Below, piece by piece: positions 15,305 through 24,600 of a DNA stretch of 64,000 bases. Location: positions 29,670 to 93,669 of the forward strand of contig JAUNVQ010000004.1 of NCBI GenBank assembly GCA_030540715.1, written 5' to 3'. Both the position numbers and the translations under genes were made by a program. Each line of letters opens with the position of its first letter. Position 1 is the first letter of the stretch. Under the pieces are notes generated by a model that had not been told where the DNA came from, ran no database searches, and worked only from the letters and a program-made list of their open reading frames with translations. Source of the DNA: Actinomycetaceae bacterium. GTDB taxonomy: Bacteria > Actinomycetota > Actinomycetes > Actinomycetales > Actinomycetaceae.

Positions 15305-16519
15305 TTATTGATTCGCGGCGCGGCGACGATCCAAAATAGAATCGACACGCGCGAACAATCGATCATCCGCGGTGTCAACAACGTCGTCCTTTTCTACGTC
15401 AGCAACAACTGTTGGCCTGAAAGGAACGGCAGGCACCTGGCTAAATTGACTGGTGGCAGCACCCTCTACCAGGTTATCCGAAGTGCGACGCCCCAGCTTC
15501 GGTTTCATATTGTACAGGGGTTGAGGCAGAGCCTGTGGCTCCCAGGAACGTGAAGAGGCACTAAGGCGTCCTCGTGAATCCGTGTCGTCATCAGTATCGG
15601 AGATAGACGCCAGTGCAGCTTCTGCTCGCTTCAAGTCCCCAGCTGTCATCGGCGCGGCATCAGCATCGCGTGAACTAAGATTCCCCTGGTGAATCGCTAT
15701 CCATTTCTGCTGTGCTGGTGTCAAAGTAGACGCAGTAGTTGGGGTTTCCTCCCCCTGCTCTTGCACAGCAACCGATTCATCTTCACCAATGCCATCAGCC
15801 ACATTATCAGTTACCCTATCGTCACTTGCAATCTCATCAGCAAAAGGAACCTTAGGCATCGTGAAAGACGACTCCACCTCATTCTCCGTCTTTTCTTCGG
15901 TTTTATTGCTAGCAGCACCCGATGCCCGCCACACCACTTTGGGAGCCTGCGCCGTGGTGGCGCTGAATCGCTGTGACTGAAGTTCTTCAATAATTTCCAG
16001 CGCACGGGCATCATTGCGCTGACCGTCAATCGCAGCTTTGCGCCCCAAAGCAAGGGTAGCAACCATAAGGACGGTAGGGATAGCCACAGACCACGCAGCA
16101 ATCAACGACAGCACAGAAAGAACCGCAACGACGATAATGGCCAGCAGTTCAACACCGAAAATAATTAATCGGCGTTGGGCAGCAGCTTTTCGAAGGCGTA
16201 TATGTTCCAGACGACGCTGCTGGACGTGTTCAAGTTGTTGCGAACGTGTCAGCTTGCCAGCAGGAATATTCTGCGTTGTTGGGGTCATAGTGGGTCCTCC
16301 TGGTCGGCGATGAATAATTGTGGTTGCGTGCATTGTTGCCCGCGGTGTCGCCTTATTGGCGTCCGATTTTGCAGGGGCAACCACGACATGGATTCCTGGT
16401 GAAAACCTGTCGTCATCGCGTGACTGATGTACAGCATTTCGTGTGGAAATAACGACGGGCATGATAAAGCCGCCAATACATGCAACAAGCACAGCTAAAG
16501 CAAACCCTGTATATTCCAC
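15305..16519 (-). CDS. glpR: GlpR/SepX-like divisome membrane protein
   Basis: At 404 residues, there is one N-terminal TM helix (about 5-25), a basic linker and a TM pair at about 118-157 (LLAIIVVAVLSVLSLIAAWS), followed by a long acidic disordered tail. This layout and the gene order glp-rimJ-glpR match the corynebacterial Glp receptor GlpR and streptomycete SepX, membrane proteins that work with FtsZ at the division site. Sequence identity is low in this family, so the call rests mainly on topology and synteny. A gap of about 570 bp separates it from rimJ. Confidence 0.75.
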   Translation of the reverse strand: MEYTGFALAVLVACIGGFIMPVVISTRNAVHQSRDDDRFSPGIHVVVAPAKSDANKATPRATMHATTIIHRRPGGPTMTPTTQNIPAGKLTRSQQLEHVQQRRLEHIRLRKAAAQRRLIIFGVELLAIIVVAVLSVLSLIAAWSVAIPTVLMVATLALGRKAAIDGQRNDARALEIIEELQSQRFSATTAQAPKVVWRASGAASNKTEEKTENEVESSFTMPKVPFADEIASDDRVTDNVADGIGEDESVAVQEQGEETPTTASTLTPAQQKWIAIHQGNLSSRDADAAPMTAGDLKRAEAALASISDTDDDTDSRGRLSASSRSWEPQALPQPLYNMKPKLGRRTSDNLVEGAATSQFSQVPAVPFRPTVVADVEKDDVVDTADDRLFARVDSILDRRRAANQ

Positions 16520-16735
16520 TTCTCAACGATACGTGTGAAAGTAAGGAAGTATCGACAGGTAGATCGGTGTGTCGATCCTTCTCACACAGTTTTCTTTATC
16601 AAATCGCAACAATTGCAACACCAGCCACATTGTACCCTTCTTTCACAGGTGGCCGTGATAGCGTCCTCGTAAAAAATATGAAGCGCCTCAATGATAGCGA
16701 CCGCACCTTAACGAAAAATTCAAGCGAACGAAATG

Positions 16736-16799
16736 CGCGGCGTGCCCCGTTGAGACAACCAAAAGACTTCCGGGACTGCGCCCACAACCAACGCAGGAC
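16736..16799. repeat. Direct repeat, copy 1
   Basis: Copy nearest glpR of a repeat in the rimJ-glpR spacer, spaced about 224 bp from copy 2. Identity is clearest over GCGGCGTGCCCC and CAAAAGACTT. Confidence 0.6.
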
Positions 16800-16959
16800 G
16801 GCTCACGATTTGGCACAACGCAAAAGCATCAAAGGTCCAAAACACAACGGCACAGAACCAACCATGGGGCGCGCAAGAGGGCGAAGCGCGCGGCCTGTCT
16901 GGTGTGAAGCACTCAGTTTTCTCTGGAACAGGCGAAACATTATTTGAGAGGACGCAGCA

Positions 16960-17025
16960 CGCGGCGTGCCCCCCCCTGAGACAATCAAAAGACTTCTGGG
17001 ACTTCGCCCACAGTCAGCGCAGAGC
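16960..17025. repeat. Direct repeat, copy 2
   Basis: Second copy in the rimJ-glpR spacer, with a run of C longer than in copy 1. The differences are mostly scattered substitutions. Confidence 0.6.
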
Positions 17026-17089
17026 GTGTTGCTTCGCGCGTCACCACCCACGTTGCACAACGATAATCTTTGACAACATCGCTAACGTG

Positions 17090-17776
17090 TCACTCCCCAC
17101 GTATGCGCTCAAGTTCTGCAACCAGTCCCCGCTGCGGATAGACCTCGGCTGTAATGGCAAAACACTCATGGTCATACCATTCATTATTAACGTGAAGAAA
17201 TTTTTTGCGATGTCCTTCGTAACTCAAGCCCAATTTCTCCACAACACGAAGGGAACGCCGATTATCGGGACGAATATTGATTTCAATACGATGCAGCTGC
17301 AAATCAGTCATACACACATCCATAGTCATCGCTAATGCTGCCGTCATCACCCCGCAATTGGCCCATTGACGATCTATCCAATACCCCAGCATGGCGTAGT
17401 GGGCGGCCGCACGGGTAATACCAAGAACAGTAATCTGGCCTACTGGTTGACCGTCAACCTCGATGATAAGCGGAACGGTGCGCCCATATCGAATATCTTT
17501 GGCCTGCTGCCAGGCAAGCTCACAAGTTGTTGGCACAAAGGTTGGATAATCCGAAGGAGCTGTTGCATCCCAGGGCTGTAACCATTCATGATTACGACGG
17601 CGAATATTATCAAGGGCAAAATAGTCACCAAAACGCATTTGCCGTACACACAGTTCATCAACTTCGCGTCCAACAAGTCCACGCTGCAAGGCACCCGTCT
17701 CTACCGCACAAATATCAAGGTAACGATACCTAGTCCACCAATCATAGGTACGTACAATCAACGATCCTGGATACAT
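17090..17776 (-). CDS. rimJ: RimJ/RimL-like GNAT N-acetyltransferase
   Basis: This 228-residue GNAT protein has the acceptor-binding N-terminus (RQMRFGDYFALDNIRRRNHE), the VPLIIEVDGQPVGQITVLG strand pair, the acetyl-CoA region (YWIDRQWANCGVMTAALAMT) and the RimJ-type HRIEINIRPDNRRSLRVVEK and GYEGH-like ends. RimJ-family enzymes acetylate protein N-termini. The target here is unknown. It starts 3 bp after glp ends, in the conserved actinobacterial glp-rimJ-glpR order. Confidence 0.9.
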   Translation of the reverse strand: MYPGSLIVRTYDWWTRYRYLDICAVETGALQRGLVGREVDELCVRQMRFGDYFALDNIRRRNHEWLQPWDATAPSDYPTFVPTTCELAWQQAKDIRYGRTVPLIIEVDGQPVGQITVLGITRAAAHYAMLGYWIDRQWANCGVMTAALAMTMDVCMTDLQLHRIEINIRPDNRRSLRVVEKLGLSYEGHRKKFLHVNNEWYDHECFAITAEVYPQRGLVAELERIRGE

Positions 17777-17779
17777 GAT

Positions 17780-19093
17780 CTAGGCCGCATCATCGTCAAG
17801 CATCATGCAGTGCAAAATATCACCCGCCGACACCGATTGTACATCCTCGGTGACCACAGCCAGCGCATTTGCGGAGGCCAGCTCTGACAGTAGCTGCTGT
17901 TCGGGTTCCACGGGAATCTCGGCAATATAATCGCCATTTTTATTGCGCCGCACCACGGCACACACCATTTGTCGATACCCCAACGGGGATAACCAACCGC
18001 GATCAATACGTGCCCTCACAGATGAACGAAACAGTTTTTTTGTGCCCGTCATCAGCTTTAACGCTGGCCGTACAAAGATTTCATAGGCAATGAGTGCCGC
18101 TGAAGGCTGACCTGGTAAACAATAGATGGGCACATCATCGACGGTTCCATAACCAATTCGCTGCACTGGCAACATGTCAATATCTTCAAAATCAACCGTA
18201 CCTTTTTCCTCCAAAGCCCTCATCACTGCTCCCGATCTTTGACTTCCGATCCCGCCGGTGACAATAATGACATCGGCACGGGCAATATGGCGTTCAATCA
18301 TTGTTTGTACCGCGTGCGGGCTATCGGGAACTGAGCTGAACCGAGCTACTGAGGCACCGAGTTCACTTAATGCCACTGATAAAGCGTGGCTATTGGTATC
18401 GAATACGTGGTGGCCGCCCCTAGATTGTGCGTCTGGAACACGCGATGGCGAAAATTGCCCAATGTTATCGACCAGTTCATCCCCCACCGAAATAATAACA
18501 ACACGTGGACGGGGATGAACACGGACTCGTTGAATTCCCACACCCGCTAATAATGCTACTTGACGTGCGTCGATACGTGTGCCTCTACGCATTATCATCG
18601 AGTTTTTTTCAACGTCTGCTCCTGCATGTAACATGTTGTCTCCCGCTAACACAGGAGTATGTATCCGCACCAACGCTGCGCCCTCATCGCTAAATTCCAA
18701 AGGAACAACGCAGTCAGCTCCCACTGGCAGAGCTGCCCCTGAGGCAATCCTGTAGGCCGTCAAAGCGTCGACACTGGCAGGTGCAACACCATCGCCCAGT
18801 TCTTTTAAGCGGCCTTTTTGTGTACCTCCTGAAGGCTGATAGTAGGTTCCATCTGCGCTAATATCAGCAAGCACACGTAATTCTAACGGATTTACCCGCG
18901 TGGCCTTTGATGTCGCACGCGATGACGTTGCATATCCATCGCATAGGGCGGTATCAGCCATGGGGCGCGCATTAGGGGCGTAAACATCATTGGCAAGGAC
19001 GCATCCTACTGATTCAATCAGCAACACTTCCAGCGATTCAAGAGGGGCGGCTATCTCTAAACAGTCGCCTAAAACATCTGCTGCTAAAGTCAT
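17780..19093 (-). CDS. glp: Gephyrin/MoeA-like protein, probable divisome factor Glp
   Basis: At 437 residues, it has MoeA domains: N-terminal linker regions, the MoaB/Mog-like core at about 197-345 (VVIISVGDELV, then VIIVTGGIGSQRS, then YCLPGQPSAALIAYE) and the C-terminal beta domain. The catalytic GGxSxGxxD loop of MoeA has become GGIGSQRSGAV, and the PGKP segment has become LPVQRIG, so molybdenum insertion is unlikely. In corynebacteria the homologue in this gene order is Glp, which binds FtsZ and the receptor GlpR. No molybdenum cofactor genes occur in the window. True MoeA is the alternative. Confidence 0.8.
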   Translation of the reverse strand: MTLAADVLGDCLEIAAPLESLEVLLIESVGCVLANDVYAPNARPMADTALCDGYATSSRATSKATRVNPLELRVLADISADGTYYQPSGGTQKGRLKELGDGVAPASVDALTAYRIASGAALPVGADCVVPLEFSDEGAALVRIHTPVLAGDNMLHAGADVEKNSMIMRRGTRIDARQVALLAGVGIQRVRVHPRPRVVIISVGDELVDNIGQFSPSRVPDAQSRGGHHVFDTNSHALSVALSELGASVARFSSVPDSPHAVQTMIERHIARADVIIVTGGIGSQRSGAVMRALEEKGTVDFEDIDMLPVQRIGYGTVDDVPIYCLPGQPSAALIAYEIFVRPALKLMTGTKKLFRSSVRARIDRGWLSPLGYRQMVCAVVRRNKNGDYIAEIPVEPEQQLLSELASANALAVVTEDVQSVSAGDILHCMMLDDDAA

Positions 19094-19189
19094 TCGTGCC
19101 GCCTTCCAGCTTTTGGTTCACTTTGGGAGATTTGCAGTTTACCTGTGTTCCTCTACTCTATCTTAGTCACGTCATGGGAGACTGAATAT

Positions 19190-19819
19190 ATGTGCCATTG
19201 CGTAAAATCGCCCGATCTTTTTGACCCAGTTGAAGATAAGAAGAATGAGTTACGAACATTAATCAGAGCTCAGCGTCAACGCAAAAGTACTGCCCTTCGC
19301 AATCAGGCCGAGCAACTTATTTGCCATCACCTGTCGTTGCTGACAAAGCCGTATTCGGTTATCGCCTGCTATGTTCCTTTTGGAACTGAGATCGGCTTGA
19401 CCCAGTTTATTAATGATGAACAACAGAAGGGGGCACAAATATTGCTTCCTCGGTTAGGACCTAGGTTGTCGCGGGCTTGGGCATGGTTTAAATCATGGGA
19501 TGACCTAGAGGAATCGGCGCCTGGGCGTCCTTTGCAACCCCGTGGTGAAGTCCTTGAGGCACAAGCTGTTGCACAAGCGCAATGTGTCATTGTCCCAGCT
19601 TTGGCTACCGACCGTAGCGGTACTCGCTTGGGTCAAGGTGGCGGGTGGTATGACAGAGTTTTATCATTTGTGGAGGACGACATTCCGATCGTGGCGGTTC
19701 ACTACGATGAAGAATTCTTCGAGACAACATATTTGCCATCACTTCCTCACGATCATCCAGTAACAATCAGCGTAACACCACATCATGTCTACCATGTACG
19801 GCCACATCCGCATGACTGA
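19190..19819 (+). CDS. 5-formyltetrahydrofolate cyclo-ligase
   Basis: The enzyme converts 5-formyl-THF to 5,10-methenyl-THF with ATP. The family's C-terminal signature is present: RLGQGGGWYDRVLSF, preceded by CVIVPALATDRSGT. The N-terminus has the ELRTLIRAQRQRK motif that opens most members. The length of 209 residues is normal. GGGAG nine bases upstream selects ATG 19190 over the track-long upstream start. It is divergent from glp and starts about 95 bp away. Confidence 0.95.
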   Translation: MCHCVKSPDLFDPVEDKKNELRTLIRAQRQRKSTALRNQAEQLICHHLSLLTKPYSVIACYVPFGTEIGLTQFINDEQQKGAQILLPRLGPRLSRAWAWFKSWDDLEESAPGRPLQPRGEVLEAQAVAQAQCVIVPALATDRSGTRLGQGGGWYDRVLSFVEDDIPIVAVHYDEEFFETTYLPSLPHDHPVTISVTPHHVYHVRPHPHD

Positions 19820-19948
19820 TATAACAGAGGCACCGGCCGATGCAGCAATGACAACAGCATGTGTGTCCACAATTGCAAGATAAAGTTGGTGTTGATATTT
19901 TTTGTGGATAAATCCCTCCAATACAGATGCCTATGCGATTATCTGTTT

Positions 19949-20773
19949 ATGGCTAAGAAAAATCTTATTCCCTCAACACTCTTACACAGGCTGACAGCAA
20001 TAACATGGCGCTACCGTCACATAGTTGCTGCATTGGGTGCCTGCTTGATCGTAATAGGGATTACCAGCACTGTTTCTGCTTATATTGAAACTCGCGCCAT
20101 TGTTATCACCACTGAATCTATTGGGGTTGGTGAACGCATTGAACGCTCTGTGTTGAAGGTGCGCTATGTTGCGGCAAAAGATCTTCCGACAAATGTTGCC
20201 TCTAGCGTTGAGAGTATTCTTGGGCGCTATGCCACTGTGAGGATTCCTCAAGGTGCGCTCATCGTTTCTGGAATGTATAGGGATACACTTCGGTCGCCAC
20301 CAGGCACACAAATTGTCTCAATTCCCATTCATCATCTCAGCGCATCGGTAGTCCAGCAAGGGGCACGTATTGAACTTTTTACCCCTCCTAGTCTTGCAGA
20401 TGGCCTTCCAGAAGAAGGATCAGAAGATTCGATGCCACGGACAGCTAATAGATTTGACAACCAACACGAAAACAATCCTGATTCGGGCCCCCATGGGTCT
20501 CCTCCCGGCTCACCTCAAGATGAATCGGCTGACCCCGTGGACTCCGTACCGCCAACAAACCCCAAAGTCTTTCAAGGAAGCACTAACACACGAAGTATCA
20601 CGGTAACAGTACTTGCAGTCAATGATGACACGAGTAACGGAGCGCTGTCACAGCTCAGTAATGATGATCAAAGTATCTCCGCTAAAGTCATTGTTTCGCA
20701 GTCCGATACCTCACGTCTTGTTGATGCCGCATTACAGGCTCCGCTTTACGCTGTTGCTCAGGGAGAACGTTAG
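19949..20773 (+). CDS. SAF-domain membrane protein (CpaB-like)
   Basis: About 274 residues: a cytoplasmic start, one TM helix (HIVAALGACLIVIGITSTVS), then a SAF domain (VGERIERSVLKVRYVAAKDL, then GRYATVRIPQGALIVSGMYR) and a Ser/Pro/Asp-rich linker before a C-terminal strand-rich segment. This is the plan of CpaB/RcpC proteins of Flp pili, though no pilus genes are near. It follows the folate cyclo-ligase, as in many actinobacteria. ATG 19949 is chosen because residues upstream look non-coding; the ribosome site is weak. Confidence 0.75.
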   Translation: MAKKNLIPSTLLHRLTAITWRYRHIVAALGACLIVIGITSTVSAYIETRAIVITTESIGVGERIERSVLKVRYVAAKDLPTNVASSVESILGRYATVRIPQGALIVSGMYRDTLRSPPGTQIVSIPIHHLSASVVQQGARIELFTPPSLADGLPEEGSEDSMPRTANRFDNQHENNPDSGPHGSPPGSPQDESADPVDSVPPTNPKVFQGSTNTRSITVTVLAVNDDTSNGALSQLSNDDQSISAKVIVSQSDTSRLVDAALQAPLYAVAQGER

Positions 20774-20946
20774 CACTGAAAGTTTTGAAGTAGTATGATA
20801 CCTCACTATGAACAATCTGAGCGTGACGTTAACAATACCTGCAATTACGAAGGCAAGATAAACTCATCTAGAATGCAGGGAGAAGGATGGAAGGTATGGA
20901 ATGTCCTTTAACCATGCCCATTCACGAGAGGAATAGGTAATATCCA

Positions 20947-21414
20947 ATGAAAAAAGTTACGCGTATCCCAGACACAGTGGCAGATACAGCAGAAACAGCA
21001 AAAGGCTTTCTGGCAGGATTCAAAGAATTTGTTTCACGTGGCAATGCCATGGAGTTAGCTGTTGGTGTTGTTATAGGGGCAGCATTTTCGGGTGTTGTTA
21101 ACGCTATTACAGACAAATTCATTAACCCGCTTGTTGCAGGCCTTGTTGGTGAACCAAACTTCGATGATGTTTTAGCATTCAAGTTAGGCAGTGCCGTAGT
21201 TCAACCAGGTGCAATAATAACAGCATTCGTCAACTTCCTATTGGTTGCTTTGGCTGTGTACCTGCTGATCGTGATACCAATGAACAAGTTGCACCGTAAA
21301 AATGAGGAAGATCAAGAAGACGACGATCAAGATGAGCAGCTTGTAGTGCTCACAGAAATACGCGACATCCTCAAAAACGGTGAAGATCCCCATACTGTTA
21401 CCACATCGCATTAG
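20947..21414 (+). CDS. mscL: Large-conductance mechanosensitive channel MscL
   Basis: At 155 residues, it has the N-terminal helix FKEFVSRGNAMELAVGVVIG with the gating TM1, the family motif AAFSGVVNAITDKFINPLV, a periplasmic loop, TM2 (FVNFLLVALAVYLLIVIPMN) and the acidic C-terminal bundle. MscL opens under hypo-osmotic membrane tension. The N-terminus is about 25 residues longer than in E. coli, as in other actinobacteria. It is a monocistronic gene downstream of the SAF protein. Confidence 0.96.
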   Translation: MKKVTRIPDTVADTAETAKGFLAGFKEFVSRGNAMELAVGVVIGAAFSGVVNAITDKFINPLVAGLVGEPNFDDVLAFKLGSAVVQPGAIITAFVNFLLVALAVYLLIVIPMNKLHRKNEEDQEDDDQDEQLVVLTEIRDILKNGEDPHTVTTSH

Positions 21415-21453
21415 TACGCGAAACCTATACTGGTAAGTATCGTAAGGAAAAAA

Positions 21454-21684
21454 TTATTGATTACGTCCATACCAATGCGGAGGAAGCTCCTCTAAAAGAC
21501 GTCTGTCCTCTGGCGAAAGCTCAGCATCGTTATGGCGTTTCTTTAACCTGACACGGTGTTCAACAGTTTTCTTGGCGCTAGCATCACAGCTGCTAGCGCC
21601 ACAATCTTTACTTCGCTGACGTTGCTTATCCACTCGCGACAGTTTTTGAATCATTGGTCGCCGACGAAATGCTGGTGTTGTCAT
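21454..21684 (-). CDS. Small basic hypothetical protein
   Basis: 76 residues, rich in Arg and Lys (IQKLSRVDKQRQRS, then VRLKKRHNDAELSPEDRRLL), ending PPHWYGRNQ. The ATG overlaps the stop of the giant helicase-like gene as ATGA, so it is translationally coupled to it. No family is recognised. The coupling suggests a functional link to that protein. Confidence 0.65.
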   Translation of the reverse strand: MTTPAFRRRPMIQKLSRVDKQRQRSKDCGASSCDASAKKTVEHRVRLKKRHNDAELSPEDRRLLEELPPHWYGRNQ

Positions 21685-24600
21685 TTGTTCTTTTTATAGT
21701 CACTGACAATATGTTTAAGCACTGCACGCACCTGATTCGTATTTTCGGTAAGCTCCAATTCTCGATATAGTGCTTTGACAAGCTGGCGTGTAGTGCGACG
21801 TTTTCCATCAGAATCAATCCATGCGGTCACAGCACGCAACTGTTCATCCGTATAGGCAGCAACAGGTAAACCTGGGGCGACCTTCGGTCGCTGAGTACGG
21901 GCATCATCATTACCAGTAGCTTCGTCCTCTTCAATGATTTTTAATGCAGGCTCTTCCTGTGTCACGGTTCCCTGATGCGACGGCGTTGGTGTTCCCACAA
22001 TATTGATGAAATCATCGCTAATTCGTGTAGGAACCCTCCCCTTTTGCTTCTGCACGGATTCCGATTCCACAGGTGGATACTTCCCTTCACCATGTTCACC
22101 TGATACCTCTGACACATCGTCTTGTACCTGCAAGTGTTGTTGAAGCTCCACGTCTTGCTGGGTATCATCGTTGTCGCTACCTTCAGGCTGAAACTCTTGA
22201 GGTACAGACATATCATCAGTATCTACTTCATCACTGGTATTCGTGTTGTCCACAAAAATTTCAGCAGATGAATCATCAACAGAGTCGGTGTCAATATTCT
22301 TCTTCGTCGCATGTTCACTATCTTGAACTGAAGCCTGGAGCGGCTTGTGAAGAGCTGGAACAACACCAACGCGTTCATCAACAATGTCAAGGACTTTCTC
22401 AACAATAATTTCTGCCTCACGTTGAGGATCAGAAAATACGCCGGTGGAATACACCATATGCACATTCCAGCCATAATCTTCAAGGCGTTCCTTCCAGTGA
22501 CGCTCTCGTCTACGTAAAGACTGTTCACTGACATAGTCAGGATTATCAGTAAGAACAGCCAATAGTAGTTCACCCTCAATATGAGGATGTCCAATAGCCA
22601 AAGGAATCTTCATCCCCATAGGTGAACCAACATTAGGAACCACCGTCAAACCAAGATCGAAAAGACGCTCCGCCAAATCAACCAGTAATTGGTCTGGCAT
22701 ATTATCCTCTTCAGAATCCCTATCGTAGGGATCCACAATAATGCTGCTTGCATCATGATTCTTCACACTTTCCAAAAGATCGATCAGCATATGAGCACCA
22801 GCGTCATCACCCAAGAAATTACGGTCAACGTCATCAGGCTCAAATGAGCACACAACCTTAATATCACGGCGAGCCGTCTGCAGGGCATCCACCAAAATAG
22901 AACGTCCCTCATCACCACTAATATTTCCAAAAGAGTGAAGAACACGACCATGAGGTGTTTTAGCAAAGCCAACGGCAATAATAATTGCGTCGCGTCGAAT
23001 CGTGGCACAATGGGCAGCATCAACGACAATGAAAGGCTCAGTTTTACGTGAAGAAAAGAACTTATCCGCCCACGGTGCATCCACAGTAGCACCAATAATT
23101 GCTTCACGAATACGCTGCGCATGCCTACTGTTAAGAGCGATAACCCCCAAAGAACGATCTGGGTTTTCACGTGCAGCCTCCAGCACCATATCAACCACGG
23201 TATCCACTTCTTGCTGCGAAGACTCAATACAGGCAGCTCCTGGTGCTTGAGCTCCACGACCATCAACAACAGTTAAATCCATTGTGGATAACACTCGTGG
23301 AACAGGAACCGACATGACGTGTTCCCCATAGCCGTGAGCCGCCAAAAATGCGGCAACAAGTTCATGGGTACGCGAACGCTTCGGAGGGATAGTCATATGT
23401 GGCAGCAGCGAAGCAAGATCCTTTAATGCGCCCTTGCGTTCGCGCTGCATATCTCCGATAACAACTACTTGCCGTGCACGGGCAATCGTTGGAATAAGCT
23501 CGGCAATATCAGTATTTTCAATACCGTCACATACCACTACATCAATTGCTGTGCCATAATCAACAAGTTGTGGAACAAGCACTGGCGGCATTACCCGAAC
23601 AGGAATAATATAGGATGCCAACGCGCATCGCCGATAAATTGTTGGAAGATTTGGCCGTGAAGTGCCCCCAACCTCATGCAACAAATATGAAGCTCCCTGC
23701 GGATCATCTTCAATAACGCGTCGCTTCAACTCCTTCAAAGACTGAGCTGCCTGTGGCGCTAAAGAATCAACCTGGTCACGGTCTAACAACCGTAAACGCT
23801 CCGACATTTGGCGAACAGTGTGTGCATCTAAAGCCGACAAGAAACGATCCTCATGCATCATATAGGTAAGAGCAGACGCCCACCACGCTAAATCAAGTTC
23901 AGCGCTCATAAGTTTCGGATCAATATCGTGAATTCGTAAGTATTCAACAAGATCCGTTAACCCCAATTCACGAATATCACGCAATACTTCAACACGATCC
24001 GACAGCTTTAATGCTCCTGACTCATCGTGAGCCAAGGTATCCATCAAGCTGACCACATCACGAATCGGCATTTGCTGAAAAGCACCTTCAAGATCATTAA
24101 AATAAGGCTCAACTCGTCGAAGTTGTTCCGATAACACCTTTGCAGTGTCAAGCATCTGTTCAAGTCCTGTTGGTAAAACAGGATAGCCACCACCCTGTGA
24201 AAAGTCACGCCAAATCTTTCGCTGCTCTTGAATCCGCACCAATTCAACATGCAAATCGTCAACATGGCGGGCAGGCCTCACCAGTGCTTTTGCTTGACGA
24301 ATAAGACGTCTGCGCGTTGATGCTTTCATATGCAATGCTCGTTCTTTACGCCACTGCGGTAAAGCGGTAGCAATCACCATGTCGGCTGCCGAACGTTCAA
24401 ATGCTTCAGGAACAAACACATCAAGAACACTGCGAACACCTCGCAACATTTCTAACTGTTCGTCCCACTGCGCCAAAGTCTCAGGCTGACTTAAACCAGT
24501 TTCTTTCACGCATCGATTAATATGTGCTCGCACCTGCGGTAACGTCTGAATAGAAATATCACGTATTGTATTAACAATGTCACCAACGTCCTCTGGTTTA

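Larger units (their letters stand above)
16520..17089. other. Long rimJ-glpR spacer with a direct repeat
   Basis: No credible gene was seen. Two copies of a repeat of about 64 bp lie at 16736-16799 and 16960-17025. Shared blocks include GCGGCGTGCCCC, TGAGACAA, CAAAAGACTT, GGGACT and GCGCA. On the minus strand the copies read toward glpR. The stretch could hold promoters or a structured leader. Confidence 0.6.

Noticed and set aside
16803..17060. Minus-strand ORF of 85 codons in the rimJ-glpR spacer
   Set aside because: It covers only one repeat copy, has no ribosome site and resembles no protein; the repeat explains it.
17780..19093. Annotating the MoeA-like gene simply as molybdopterin molybdotransferase
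   Set aside because: Catalytic loops are missing and the glp-rimJ-glpR context fits the division role better.
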